DNA from: Micropruina sp.
GTDB lineage: Bacteria > Actinomycetota > Actinomycetes > Propionibacteriales > Propionibacteriaceae
NCBI GenBank assembly: GCA_013693855.1
Contig: CP059261.1
Span: forward strand, 1,550,762 to 1,558,834
Reading direction: 5' to 3'
DNA length: 8,073 nucleotides
A model generated the notes under the pieces. That model was given only the letters and a program-made list of their open reading frames with translations, did not search any database and was not told the origin of the DNA. Position 1 is the stretch's first letter. Each line of letters opens with the position of its first letter. The translations under genes and the position numbers were made by a program. Shown here piece by piece: positions 1 through 5,741 of this stretch.

Positions 1-1101
1 TGAACGGCATTGCCTCCCCGCGGGGAGCTGACTGACGTCCGGGCGCAGCTTGAGGGCAATCGATGACTGCAGCAGCGAGGCGAAGTCGTTCGCGTTGTCT
101 GACGAGCCCAACAGCTCGTCAACTGTTTCGTCGAGCTTGGTGCCCCAGGTACCGATCGTCTCGACCGTGTGATCGGTCTCCCCGCGCAAGAACGCTGAGA
201 CGGTGAGCATGAGCAGGACTGTGGCGTCAGACAGATCAGTCGGGACACCCGAAATGAGCGCATCGGAGATCTCATCAGCCACAAGGCCATCCGCTTGACG
301 CATATCTCCCAGTCCGAGGTGGGTTGCCAGCACAGTTTGATGCCGGGCCGCGTGCTGGAGGGGTTTCGGTGTGGATGGGTCCAGCAGAGGTTCCAGCTCG
401 TTGAGCCAGAAGGGCAGGTCCTCACGACCGTCCCGGGCGCCATAGGCGTAGCGCACACAGGCAGCGAGATCGACGTAGTCTCCCCATGTCGACGCCGGCG
501 ATGTCCGCTGGTGCCATCGGGAGAGGTCTAGCTCGTACCAGTCAGGGCGATCAGGCGGTGGGGGCAAAGTGCGCGCAGGCAGATTCAGGAAGGACTCGGC
601 GATCCAGAAGGTGGCATGGTGGGACAGCACCTCCGCAATCGCTGTGCCATCGAAGATCTCCAGCTGGACTCGCGACTGATTCTTGGCCTCCTCTTGAAGT
701 CGGTGTCGTATCGCAACCGGAACGTTCGCTTCGCAGTAGTAGACGATGAATTGCACAGGCGTACCCGTCGCCATGATCGCTCTGATGTCGGCTCGGATCT
801 TCGACGCGATGTCGGACTGCTGGAGAGTGCATGCGAAGGCCACGCCGTCGCGATCAGTTAGGCCCAAGTTGGCGCCGACTGCCTGCACCTGACCGACCAA
901 CTGGGTGGCATACGTCTCGAAGTCGCGACCTTGGTCCCCACCCGCAGACACAGGCCCAGTGGCAGGCAGGACGTTGCGGGTGACCGTAGCTCGGGCGAGT
1001 GCTCTTGCCAGCGCTTCGAACTCGTGATGGCCGTTGCTCGCAGCAAGCTGGCTCAGAGCAAATCGGACCTCGGCTCTAGTCTGCTCGACGAGACCAGACA
1101 C
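1..1101 (-). CDS. Partial protein with N-terminal restriction-endonuclease-like domain (runs off left edge)
   Basis: An open frame of exactly 367 codons runs from a GTG at 1101 to the window edge without a stop, so the C-terminus is missing. The start is chosen because GAGAGGAG lies 4 bases upstream. Residues 1-40 form a predicted helix. Residues 46-62 contain LPATGPVSAGGDQGRDFE, the glycine-aspartate signature typical of the first metal-ligand strand in Mrr-like PD-(D/E)XK nucleases (D56, D60). The next strand and helix (89-102, FACTLQQSDIASKI) would carry the remaining active-site residues, but there is no clean ExK; Q94 and K101 are candidates. Residues 115-175 (PVQFIVYYCEANVPV, then EIFDGTAIAEVL and TFWIAESFLNLP) look like the end of the same fold. 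Residues 185-367 are mostly helical and unrecognised; no Walker A is visible yet. Large defence NTPases often have such an N-terminus, but that is inference. It is the last visible gene of a leftward operon. Confidence 0.8.
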   Translation of the reverse strand, partial: MSGLVEQTRAEVRFALSQLAASNGHHEFEALARALARATVTRNVLPATGPVSAGGDQGRDFETYATQLVGQVQAVGANLGLTDRDGVAFACTLQQSDIASKIRADIRAIMATGTPVQFIVYYCEANVPVAIRHRLQEEAKNQSRVQLEIFDGTAIAEVLSHHATFWIAESFLNLPARTLPPPPDRPDWYELDLSRWHQRTSPASTWGDYVDLAACVRYAYGARDGREDLPFWLNELEPLLDPSTPKPLQHAARHQTVLATHLGLGDMRQADGLVADEISDALISGVPTDLSDATVLLMLTVSAFLRGETDHTVETIGTWGTKLDETVDELLGSSDNANDFASLLQSSIALKLRPDVSQLPAGRQCRS

Positions 1102-1240
1102 GTGACTCCTCTCTGAGGCGCTTGCGGGCGAAACTCGTGGCTGGCTGGATGGTCGGATCGTTGGCTTCCCAGGCAATGTCGGCCACCGGGTTGAGTAGAT
1201 CGGGATGGGCTAGGGGCAGCGTAACCTCGTGACGGCTCAT
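1076..1240 (-). CDS. Possible small protein, 54 residues, unknown function
   Basis: A short frame starts at ATG 1240 and ends with TAG at 1076-1078. It lies 67 bases after the stop of the HEPN-like gene and overlaps the GTG of the nuclease-like gene by 26 bases in another frame. The product begins MSRHEVTLPLAHPDLLNPVA, continues through IAWEANDPTIQPATSFARKR, and has a basic, arginine-rich C-terminus (residues 39-53) with no membrane segment. Third positions favour G or C, and the frame fills the gap between two genes in the same direction, which supports coding. Against it, no good Shine-Dalgarno sequence precedes the ATG and an in-frame TGA lies 14 codons upstream, so no other standard start is available. 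It may be a small accessory or DNA-binding partner of the downstream protein, or not a gene. I do not recognise a family. Confidence 0.42.
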   Translation of the reverse strand: MSRHEVTLPLAHPDLLNPVADIAWEANDPTIQPATSFARKRLREESRVWSRRAD

Positions 1241-1307
1241 GCTGAGGACTGGGCCTTGAGCTCGCGTTCGCGTTTTGAGTCACACCGGTTGCCCGTTCAA
1301 CGCTCGA

Positions 1308-2165
1308 TCACTCACGAGGCGCCGCAGCGAGGCGGGCGATGAAGTCGGGGTCTTGCGTGCGCAACGGCTTCCCGACGCGCAGTTCAACGTCGTCGACCAA
1401 GCGCTTCACCGAGTCGACCAAGGCTCCAGCCTTCGAATGGCCGCCAACCTCGCCCTCGCCATAGCGGGACGCTCCGCGTAGATCGTGGAGCGCAACCAAT
1501 GTGTCGTGCGCATCCGTGGTGGTGTTACCGAGGCCCACGTGGACCTTGGTCCAGTGCTTCCGTGCGGAGTGGGCGTTTCGTCGGCCGCCTTCGGTAGGTT
1601 GATCGGTGGTGAAAGAGAAGATGCGCGCGGTGATCGCGAGTTCCGCCGCTGCCATAGCATTCTCCAGCGCGGGACCGACGCGGCCGGCTCGCAGGGCATC
1701 TTCCGCTGTGTCGAGGTACTGGCGCGCGAGCGAGAGCAGACGAAGGCTGCGGGCTCGATTCCGAACGAAGTCGAACTGCGCCATCTCACGACCGTCAGGC
1801 AAGAGAACCCAGACCACCCATCCTGCGTCTGGATCGACGCCCACGGGCTCAAGGGCTTCTAGGGCATCGAGGTTGTTGACGGTGACCGGGCTGCCCGGCT
1901 CAGTCTCGGCGGTGCGCCTGGCACGTGCCATGAGCTGGAACTCGCTGTTCAGGAGTACTTCGACCGGTCGGCCCGGGTACATGATCGCGAGCGCGCGATG
2001 AACTGGGCCCACCGCTTCCTCGCCGCCGCGGCGGATGATCTCCGGCTCCCAGAATGCTTCCCTAAGTGAACTGAGAACTCGTGTCGTGAAATCCACATCC
2101 TCGGCCAGGTGGTCGTCTCCGACCTCCGACTCGAGGTCTTCAACCGTCGCGTCCGCCTCGCTCAT
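1308..2165 (-). CDS. Hypothetical protein with C-terminal HEPN-like helical domain, 285 residues
   Basis: The start is set at ATG 2165 because AAGGAG (2172-2177) sits 6 bases upstream; an earlier start at 2237 would add 24 residues with no better signal. Residues 1-26 are acidic and probably disordered. Residues 27-130 look like a mixed alpha/beta domain (for example MYPGRPVEVLLNSEFQLM and WVVWVLLPDGREMAQFDF). Residues 133-182 form a long helix pair (LARQYLDTAEDAL, ALENAMAAAELAITA) with the spacing and small-residue pattern of HEPN or SAV2148-like helical bundles. It continues with KHWTKVH (203-209) and LHDLRGASRYGEGEV (226-240), where HEPN proteins usually place a conserved R followed by HY or Y. 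A canonical Rx4-6H ribonuclease motif is not certain: R230 or R234 with H243 does not have the right spacing. It has no signal peptide or membrane segment. It is the first gene of the leftward operon. Confidence 0.85.
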   Translation of the reverse strand: MSEADATVEDLESEVGDDHLAEDVDFTTRVLSSLREAFWEPEIIRRGGEEAVGPVHRALAIMYPGRPVEVLLNSEFQLMARARRTAETEPGSPVTVNNLDALEALEPVGVDPDAGWVVWVLLPDGREMAQFDFVRNRARSLRLLSLARQYLDTAEDALRAGRVGPALENAMAAAELAITARIFSFTTDQPTEGGRRNAHSARKHWTKVHVGLGNTTTDAHDTLVALHDLRGASRYGEGEVGGHSKAGALVDSVKRLVDDVELRVGKPLRTQDPDFIARLAAAPRE

Positions 2166-2284
2166 GCCGCGCTCCTTGGTGTGCCTTGTACGGCGGACGG
2201 CCCTCTCCGAGAGATCAGCGACCGTCGCAGCTCGCATCCAAGTATGAGTTGACGGTCTGACACTGACTCGAATGGACCTGCGTA

Positions 2285-2314
2285 AGTTGGAGCCGGTGCT
2301 TCAGGCTCCCAACT
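2285..2314. repeat. Imperfect inverted repeat (hairpin)
   Basis: AGTTGGAGCC (2285-2294) pairs with GGCTCCCAACT (2304-2314) across a 9-base loop, with a single bulged C. It lies in the intergenic region about 120 bases upstream of the HEPN-like start. There is no T-tract on either side and no gene ends here, so a classical terminator is unlikely. It may be an operator, a remnant of a recombination site, or chance. Confidence 0.35.
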
Positions 2315-2582
2315 GGTGGTCACGGAGGGCTCTGCTCAGCGGCGCGAGCGAGTCCAGGCAGCCAAGGCGACCCTTCCGTGAACTTGAACCGAATCCAGGC
2401 GTCCCGGCCGAGGGACTTCCCGTCCTTCAGTCGGCCAACTGTTCCACTAGCAGGACATAACTCGCCGGGCTGACCTCAGCCGCTGGTGGGGAGCGGTCCG
2501 TCTGTTCAGGTCGGTTCATCCCGTCACTGGTTCTCGCAGGGAACGCTATCGACGCCCCTCGAAGTCGACGCGCCAATCGTTC

Positions 2583-2603
2583 GGGGGACATGGGGGACAT
2601 GGG
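2583..2603 (+). repeat. Tandem 9-bp direct repeats GGGGGACAT
   Basis: Two exact copies of GGGGGACAT abut at 2583-2591 and 2592-2600, followed by GGG (2601-2603) as if a third copy had been cut short. A further GGGGACAT occurs at 2662-2669, inside the right side of the nearby inverted repeat. The same 8-mer three times within 87 bases, upstream of the first transfer-operon gene, fits binding sites for a regulator or iterons, but this is inference. Confidence 0.55.
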
Positions 2604-2628
2604 TTTGTCAAGGGGTTTCGCCCGGATC

Positions 2629-2637
2629 TGTGGATAA
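2629..2637 (-). promoter_or_regulatory. DnaA-box-like 9-mer
   Basis: TGTGGATAA on the plus strand is the exact reverse complement of the consensus DnaA box TTATCCACA. A single box is not evidence of an origin. It also overlaps ATCTGTGG, which recurs at 2668-2675 and, inverted, at 2649-2656, so the match may simply belong to that local repeat family. Confidence 0.35.
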
Positions 2638-2648
2638 CCCATGGTCGT

Positions 2649-2675
2649 CCACAGATGTCGCGGGGACATCTGTGG
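2649..2675. promoter_or_regulatory. Perfect 11-bp inverted repeat, candidate operator
   Basis: CCACAGATGTC (2649-2659) and GACATCTGTGG (2665-2675) are exact inverse complements separated by 5 bases (GCGGG). The half-site ATCTGTGG also appears singly at 2626-2633. It ends 58 bases before the preferred start of the helix-turn-helix gene. Without a following T-run it looks like a dimeric-repressor operator rather than a terminator. The natural candidate ligand is the adjacent helix-turn-helix protein, but nothing in the sequence proves this. Confidence 0.5.
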
Positions 2676-2733
2676 CCACGTGCTTGGGCTGGCCTTCTCT
2701 GGTCGTAGGAGACCGATGGAGAAGGAGTTGGCG

Positions 2734-3543
2734 ATGAGCGTAGTGAAGGCTCTCGGGCTGGTTGACGATCAGGTGCTCGCGTTGATGGTGCGGCGCTGGC
2801 CGTCTTGGTGTGAGCGGGTACCGAACTTGGGTTCCTTGGCCGATCCGGCCGGGGTGGACGCATGGCGACGCGCGGCGGACCCGGCCGAGGTGGACGCGGT
2901 GATGCGGGGCCTAGCGGAGTTGGCGGCCCGCGATGGCGGCGACGACACGGACGCCGCGACCGTATTGGCGTGGCTGCTCCTACCGACGGCGATCCGGCTG
3001 TCGACCGAGTTCATCGACGCCGACCCTGACATCGATGAGCACATCGCAGCCTGCATGTGGATCGAGGTCCGGACATTCAGGTGGCGGACCTCATCGAGGG
3101 TGGCGGCGAACATCGCCTGGAGGGTGCGGAACCAGGTCCTGGTGGAGTTGGGTGATCGCGGGCGACTCGCCGATCGTGGCAGGCGGACGCAGGCGCACAC
3201 GCTGGTCGACGAGACGTTGGTCCGGCAGCGCGCGGAGCAGGCGGACACGTCGGCCCGGGAGGAGCTGCTCGAGGTCCTCGACTGGGCGGTTGAGCAGGCG
3301 CTGATCTCAGAGGCCGACACCCGGCTGTTGGTCGACGTGGTTGCCGCAGCGGCCCGGTCGACGTCGGGACCTTCGGCTGGTGGCTGGCTGCTCGGCAACC
3401 AGGCCTCGGAGCTGGTCGCGGCGGATCGTGGCGTGAGTGGGCGCACGGTACGGCGTCGCGCGAAGCGAAGTATCGAAGCGCTGGCCGACGCTTTCGGGAG
3501 CCGACGTCCTACCGGCGGTTCGGCGATTCATCGGATTGCGTGA
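2734..3543 (+). CDS. Sigma-region-4-like helix-turn-helix protein, probable transfer-operon regulator
   Basis: The 269-residue product is predicted from ATG 2734, where AAGGAG lies 6 bases upstream. ATG 2716, with AGGAG 4 bases upstream, is a credible alternative adding six residues (MEKELA). The frame extends further back to 2641, but that would code through the inverted repeat and lacks a ribosome site. Residues 75-140 are helical and resemble sigma-like accessory proteins (VLAWLLLPTAIRL, WIEVRTFRWRTSSRVAANIA, WRVRNQVLVEL). Residues 176-205 form another helical stretch, and residues 224-252 (ASELVAADRGVSGRTVRRRA, then KRSIEALADAF) fit a helix-turn-helix of sigma region 4 type with an arginine-rich recognition helix. 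No membrane segment is present. As the first gene of the rightward operon, downstream of a repeat-rich control region, it probably regulates transfer genes; it is not a complete sigma factor by sight. Confidence 0.87.
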   Translation: MSVVKALGLVDDQVLALMVRRWPSWCERVPNLGSLADPAGVDAWRRAADPAEVDAVMRGLAELAARDGGDDTDAATVLAWLLLPTAIRLSTEFIDADPDIDEHIAACMWIEVRTFRWRTSSRVAANIAWRVRNQVLVELGDRGRLADRGRRTQAHTLVDETLVRQRAEQADTSAREELLEVLDWAVEQALISEADTRLLVDVVAAAARSTSGPSAGGWLLGNQASELVAADRGVSGRTVRRRAKRSIEALADAFGSRRPTGGSAIHRIA

Positions 3544-3604
3544 CTCGTCGTGTCCGAATCGGCCCGACTTTTCGGCTTAGTGGGGCGAGGAGGTTCCACG
3601 ACCG

Positions 3605-3796
3605 ATGATCATCAACGATTCGCCCGTCGAGGTGGCCAGGCTGCTCAGCCTGCTGGGGCAGGAGCGTGCCGCCGTCCGAAGCCTGGCCGAGACGACGGCA
3701 CAGTTGCAGGAGATCCAGGACGCCAAGCTGCGCCTTGCCGCCATGAACGGCCCGGCGCTGCGCGCCGGCCTGCGCCGCCGAGCCCGGTCGCTGTAA
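3605..3796 (+). CDS. Small coiled-coil-like protein of the transfer operon, 63 residues
   Basis: This short frame starts at ATG 3605 and ends with TAA at 3794-3796, two bases before the next gene. The product is almost wholly helical, with a leucine-rich amphipathic stretch (residues 9-48, for example VARLLSLLGQERAAVRSLAE) followed by a basic tail (GLRRRARSL). GAGGAGG (3586-3592) precedes it, but about 12 bases before the ATG, which is longer than usual; no closer standard start lies in the frame. Its position between the helix-turn-helix gene and the MinD-like gene, same strand and tight spacing, supports it being real. Its role is unknown; a scaffold or partner of the MinD-like protein is a guess. 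Confidence 0.75.
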   Translation: MIINDSPVEVARLLSLLGQERAAVRSLAETTAQLQEIQDAKLRLAAMNGPALRAGLRRRARSL

Positions 3797-3798
3797 CG

Positions 3799-4596
3799 AT
3801 GACCGTACTCACGCCGCTCGTCTCGGTGGAGGAACTCCGCCGCGCCTACCTCGCGCTGGCTGCCGGTGAGTTCACCAGTGGCACGCGCCGGCCACGCAAC
3901 CGCACCCCGGACGGCTCGGCGTCTGCTTGGTGCCCGGCTGCTGGTGAGCGAGTGATTCTGGTACTCGGGGCGATGGCAGGTGCCGGCGCGTCCACCACCG
4001 CGTTGGCGCTGGCCACGGCAGCGGGCGAGGCGCGGGTGATCGAGTGCTGCACCGTTGCCGCCTCGGGTCTGGCCGCCGCGAGCCAGGCCGAGCTGGGTGT
4101 CACACCGGACGGTTGGGCCCAGGGACGCCGCGACCGAGTGTTGATCGAGCGCCGCACCGACCGGGTGTACCGCGCCGACGACATGCCGCTGCCCACCTGC
4201 AGCCCGAAGCCCCTGACCGTGGTCGACTGCGCGTACGAGATCGACCTGCTCCTCGCCAGCCGTGGCTGGCTGACCGACCTCGCCCACACAACCACCGCGG
4301 TCGTGGTGGCCACCACGCCGAACACGCCCGGGCTGCGTCGGCTGGAGTCAGCCCTCGGCCTTCTCGGCCTGGACAGGGTCTCCGCGGTGATCACCGGCGC
4401 CACCAGGCGCTGGCCGCGGACGTTGGCGTCGCTGCTCGGGCCTGCCGGCCGGCAACTCCTCGCCGCTGGACGACTGATCGGCCTGCCTCACGACCCGACC
4501 TTGAGCGTCCACGGGATCACCACCAGCCCGCTTCCGGCGCCGGTGCTGTCCGCCGCCGCCACGCTGCTGTCCGAGATTGGAAGGACTCTCCAATGA
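3799..4596 (+). CDS. MinD/ParA-like P-loop protein with degenerate Walker A
   Basis: The 265-residue product starts at ATG 3799, two bases after the preceding stop; no strong ribosome site is seen, so translational coupling is likely. The frame is open back to 3550, but that stretch is the shadow of the 63-residue gene. Residues 51-72 (RVILVLGAMAGAGASTTALA) sit exactly where a MinD/ParA P-loop should be, yet the sequence is MAGAGASTT rather than KGGxGKTT: both the signature lysine and the Walker lysine are absent. Residues 139-144 (LTVVDC) match a Walker B strand with D143, and residues 166-185 (TAVVVATTPNTPGLRRLESA) match the following conserved strand and helix of the family. The C-terminal half (IGLPHDPTL, 227-235) is also ParA-like. 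It is probably a nucleotide-binding-impaired relative used in assembly or positioning of the transfer apparatus (inference). Its stop overlaps the next start. Confidence 0.85.
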   Translation: MTVLTPLVSVEELRRAYLALAAGEFTSGTRRPRNRTPDGSASAWCPAAGERVILVLGAMAGAGASTTALALATAAGEARVIECCTVAASGLAAASQAELGVTPDGWAQGRRDRVLIERRTDRVYRADDMPLPTCSPKPLTVVDCAYEIDLLLASRGWLTDLAHTTTAVVVATTPNTPGLRRLESALGLLGLDRVSAVITGATRRWPRTLASLLGPAGRQLLAAGRLIGLPHDPTLSVHGITTSPLPAPVLSAAATLLSEIGRTLQ

Positions 4597-4895
4597 CTCT
4601 CGCTGACCTCGCGCTGATCCCAGCGCTGATCCCGCTGAGGGTGTGCCCGAAGGCGCCGCCGGGTGCCCAGCAGTACGCCGACGACATCCAGGGCTACGTG
4701 CTGTGGGGAGTGATCATCCTGTTCGCGGTCGGCATTGTGGTAGCGATTGGCGGCATCGTCGCCGGCCGGATCTTCAACATGCCGCACGCTTCCAAGGCCG
4801 GCATCGTGGGCATCTTCGTCGTCCTGCTGGCAGCGATCGCGTTCGTCGTCGCGCCCGGGATCGTCGAAAGCATCCTCGGCAACGGCTGCATCTAG
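4593..4895 (+). CDS. Small two-helix membrane protein, VirB2/pilin-like topology
   Basis: The 100-residue product starts at ATG 4593, overlapping the previous TGA as ATGA, with AAGGA 7 bases upstream. The frame is open upstream to 4044, but that is the shadow of the MinD-like gene. After a short N-terminal region with C18, two membrane helices are clear: about residues 35-58 (VLWGVIILFAVGIVVAIGGI) and 69-93 (GIVGIFVVLLAAIAFVVAPG), joined by a short polar loop (RIFNMPHASK). The protein ends in NGCI with C99. Small size, two hydrophobic helices with a short basic loop, and a location just before the TrbL-like genes are what one expects of a VirB2/TrbC-type subunit in an actinobacterial type IV system. 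Sequence identity to known pilins cannot be judged here. Confidence 0.85.
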   Translation: MTLADLALIPALIPLRVCPKAPPGAQQYADDIQGYVLWGVIILFAVGIVVAIGGIVAGRIFNMPHASKAGIVGIFVVLLAAIAFVVAPGIVESILGNGCI

Positions 4896-4907
4896 AGGCC
4901 CTGGCTC

Positions 4908-5741
4908 ATGTTCAGCCGCGCAGCGAAGCAGGCCCGAACCGCGTCCGAGCCGTGGGGACGCAATCGCCTGCTCGTTATGCTCGCCGCCGCGACGATGGCG
5001 GCGGGGCTCCTCGTGGTCGGGCTGGGCATGGCGATCTGGTCCGCCCTCGGCCCCTCCGGCCAACAGGTCGTGCCCGCCCCATCGGACGGACCTGTCCCGG
5101 AGGCCGGGTCTGTCCGGGATCGGATCGCGGCCGCACCGATGGTGAGCCTCGATCCTGAGGCGGCGTTCAGCCCGGACCCAGCCACCACCCCCACCGGCGA
5201 ACTCCGGGTGCCGATCGCCCGGGTCGATCTCGGCCCGGCGGACGTGCCCACCGGCTTTCCGCACACCAATGCAGGGGCGGTCGGGCAGCTGGCTGCCATC
5301 GAGAAGGCTGTGCTGGAGTCGATGAGTCTGCCGCTGACCCGCGACATACACACCGCGTGGGTGCAGCCCGGCGGGCCCTCGCTGGAGGAGTGGGAACTGA
5401 CCCGCAACGTGCAGGCCTTCCTCGCCGCGGCCCGGCAAGGCGGTGTCGAGAAGGATCTGACCGCCTTGGTGTGGGCCACCCCTGCTGCCGGTCTGGTGAA
5501 GGGCAGCGACGGACCCGACTGGACCGTGGCGTGCGTCCTGATGGACGTCCAGGCCGTGATCCGTACTGAATCCCGGATGGGCTACGGCTTCTGTTCCCGG
5601 ATGGCGTGGGACGCCGGCCAGGGCTGCTGGCTGGTCGCTGCCGGATCGTCGCCGGCGCGGGCGCCGTCTGCGTGGCCGGGCTCGCGGGCGGCGGCGGAGG
5701 CGGGCTGGCAGTCATGGATCGACGAGGCGGGGGTGCGGTGA
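4908..5741 (+). CDS. Conjugal transfer protein with one N-terminal membrane span
   Basis: The 277-residue product starts at ATG 4908, 12 bases after the previous stop; only a weak AGAGG precedes it. A basic N-terminus (R10, R18, R20) is followed by one membrane helix at residues 21-46 (LLVMLAAATMAAGLLVVGLG), giving an N-in, C-out topology. Residues 50-110 are proline-rich and likely a flexible linker. Residues 115-180 (GFPHTNAGAVGQLAAIEKAV, and PGGPSLEEWELTRNVQAFLA) and 205-245 (WTVACVLMDVQAV, SRMAWDAGQGCWLVAAG) form the extracytoplasmic domain, with cysteines at 209, 229 and 240. This layout matches the VirB8/TcpC-type assembly factor found next to TrbL genes in Gram-positive transfer clusters; the assignment rests on topology and neighbourhood. 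Its TGA overlaps the next ATG. Confidence 0.87.
   Translation: MFSRAAKQARTASEPWGRNRLLVMLAAATMAAGLLVVGLGMAIWSALGPSGQQVVPAPSDGPVPEAGSVRDRIAAAPMVSLDPEAAFSPDPATTPTGELRVPIARVDLGPADVPTGFPHTNAGAVGQLAAIEKAVLESMSLPLTRDIHTAWVQPGGPSLEEWELTRNVQAFLAAARQGGVEKDLTALVWATPAAGLVKGSDGPDWTVACVLMDVQAVIRTESRMGYGFCSRMAWDAGQGCWLVAAGSSPARAPSAWPGSRAAAEAGWQSWIDEAGVR

Larger units (their letters stand above)
2166..2715. other. Divergent intergenic region between the cargo block and the transfer operon
   Basis: About 550 bases separate the leftward HEPN-like gene from the rightward helix-turn-helix gene, so promoters for both directions should lie here. The left two thirds (2166-2580) show little beyond one imperfect hairpin (2285-2314); the short open frames there have no ribosome site, no family resemblance and weak coding bias. 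The right third (2580-2680) is rich in short direct and inverted repeats, listed separately. No tRNA, insertion sequence, integrase remnant or convincing -35/-10 pair was found. A TTGTCA at 2605-2610 could be a -35 element for the rightward operon, but no good -10 hexamer follows at 16-18 bases. Confidence 0.6.

Noticed and set aside
1406..2001. Several overlapping frames on both strands within the HEPN-like gene
   Set aside because: Compositionally biased shadows; the frame ending at 1308 has the best ribosome site and a sensible protein.
2272..2460. Rightward 62-codon frame in the intergenic region
   Set aside because: No Shine-Dalgarno sequence, poor third-position bias, unrecognisable product, and it contains the hairpin.
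2427..2669. Leftward 80-codon frame in the intergenic region
   Set aside because: No ribosome site or family resemblance; it crosses the direct repeats, which give a repeated MSPMSP.
2641..2715. N-terminal extension of the helix-turn-helix gene
   Set aside because: It would translate through the perfect inverted repeat, has no ribosome site, and reads as unconvincing sequence; 2734 and 2716 have good sites.
3552..3577. Possible hairpin between the helix-turn-helix gene and the 63-residue gene
   Set aside because: Only short, partly conflicting stems (CCGAA/TTCGG, TCGG/CCGA) and no T-run; not convincing as a terminator.
3550..3798. N-terminal extension of the MinD-like gene
   Set aside because: It overlaps the better-supported 63-residue gene, reads as Arg/Pro/Ala-rich filler, and the internal ATG at 3799 follows that gene's stop by two bases.
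4488..5438. Leftward open frame of 316 codons
   Set aside because: Antisense to three well-supported rightward genes, with an Arg/His/Gly-rich composition typical of shadow frames.
5606..5740. N-terminal extension of the TrbL-like gene
   Set aside because: It lies wholly in the 277-residue gene; the natural start is the TGATG overlap at 5741.
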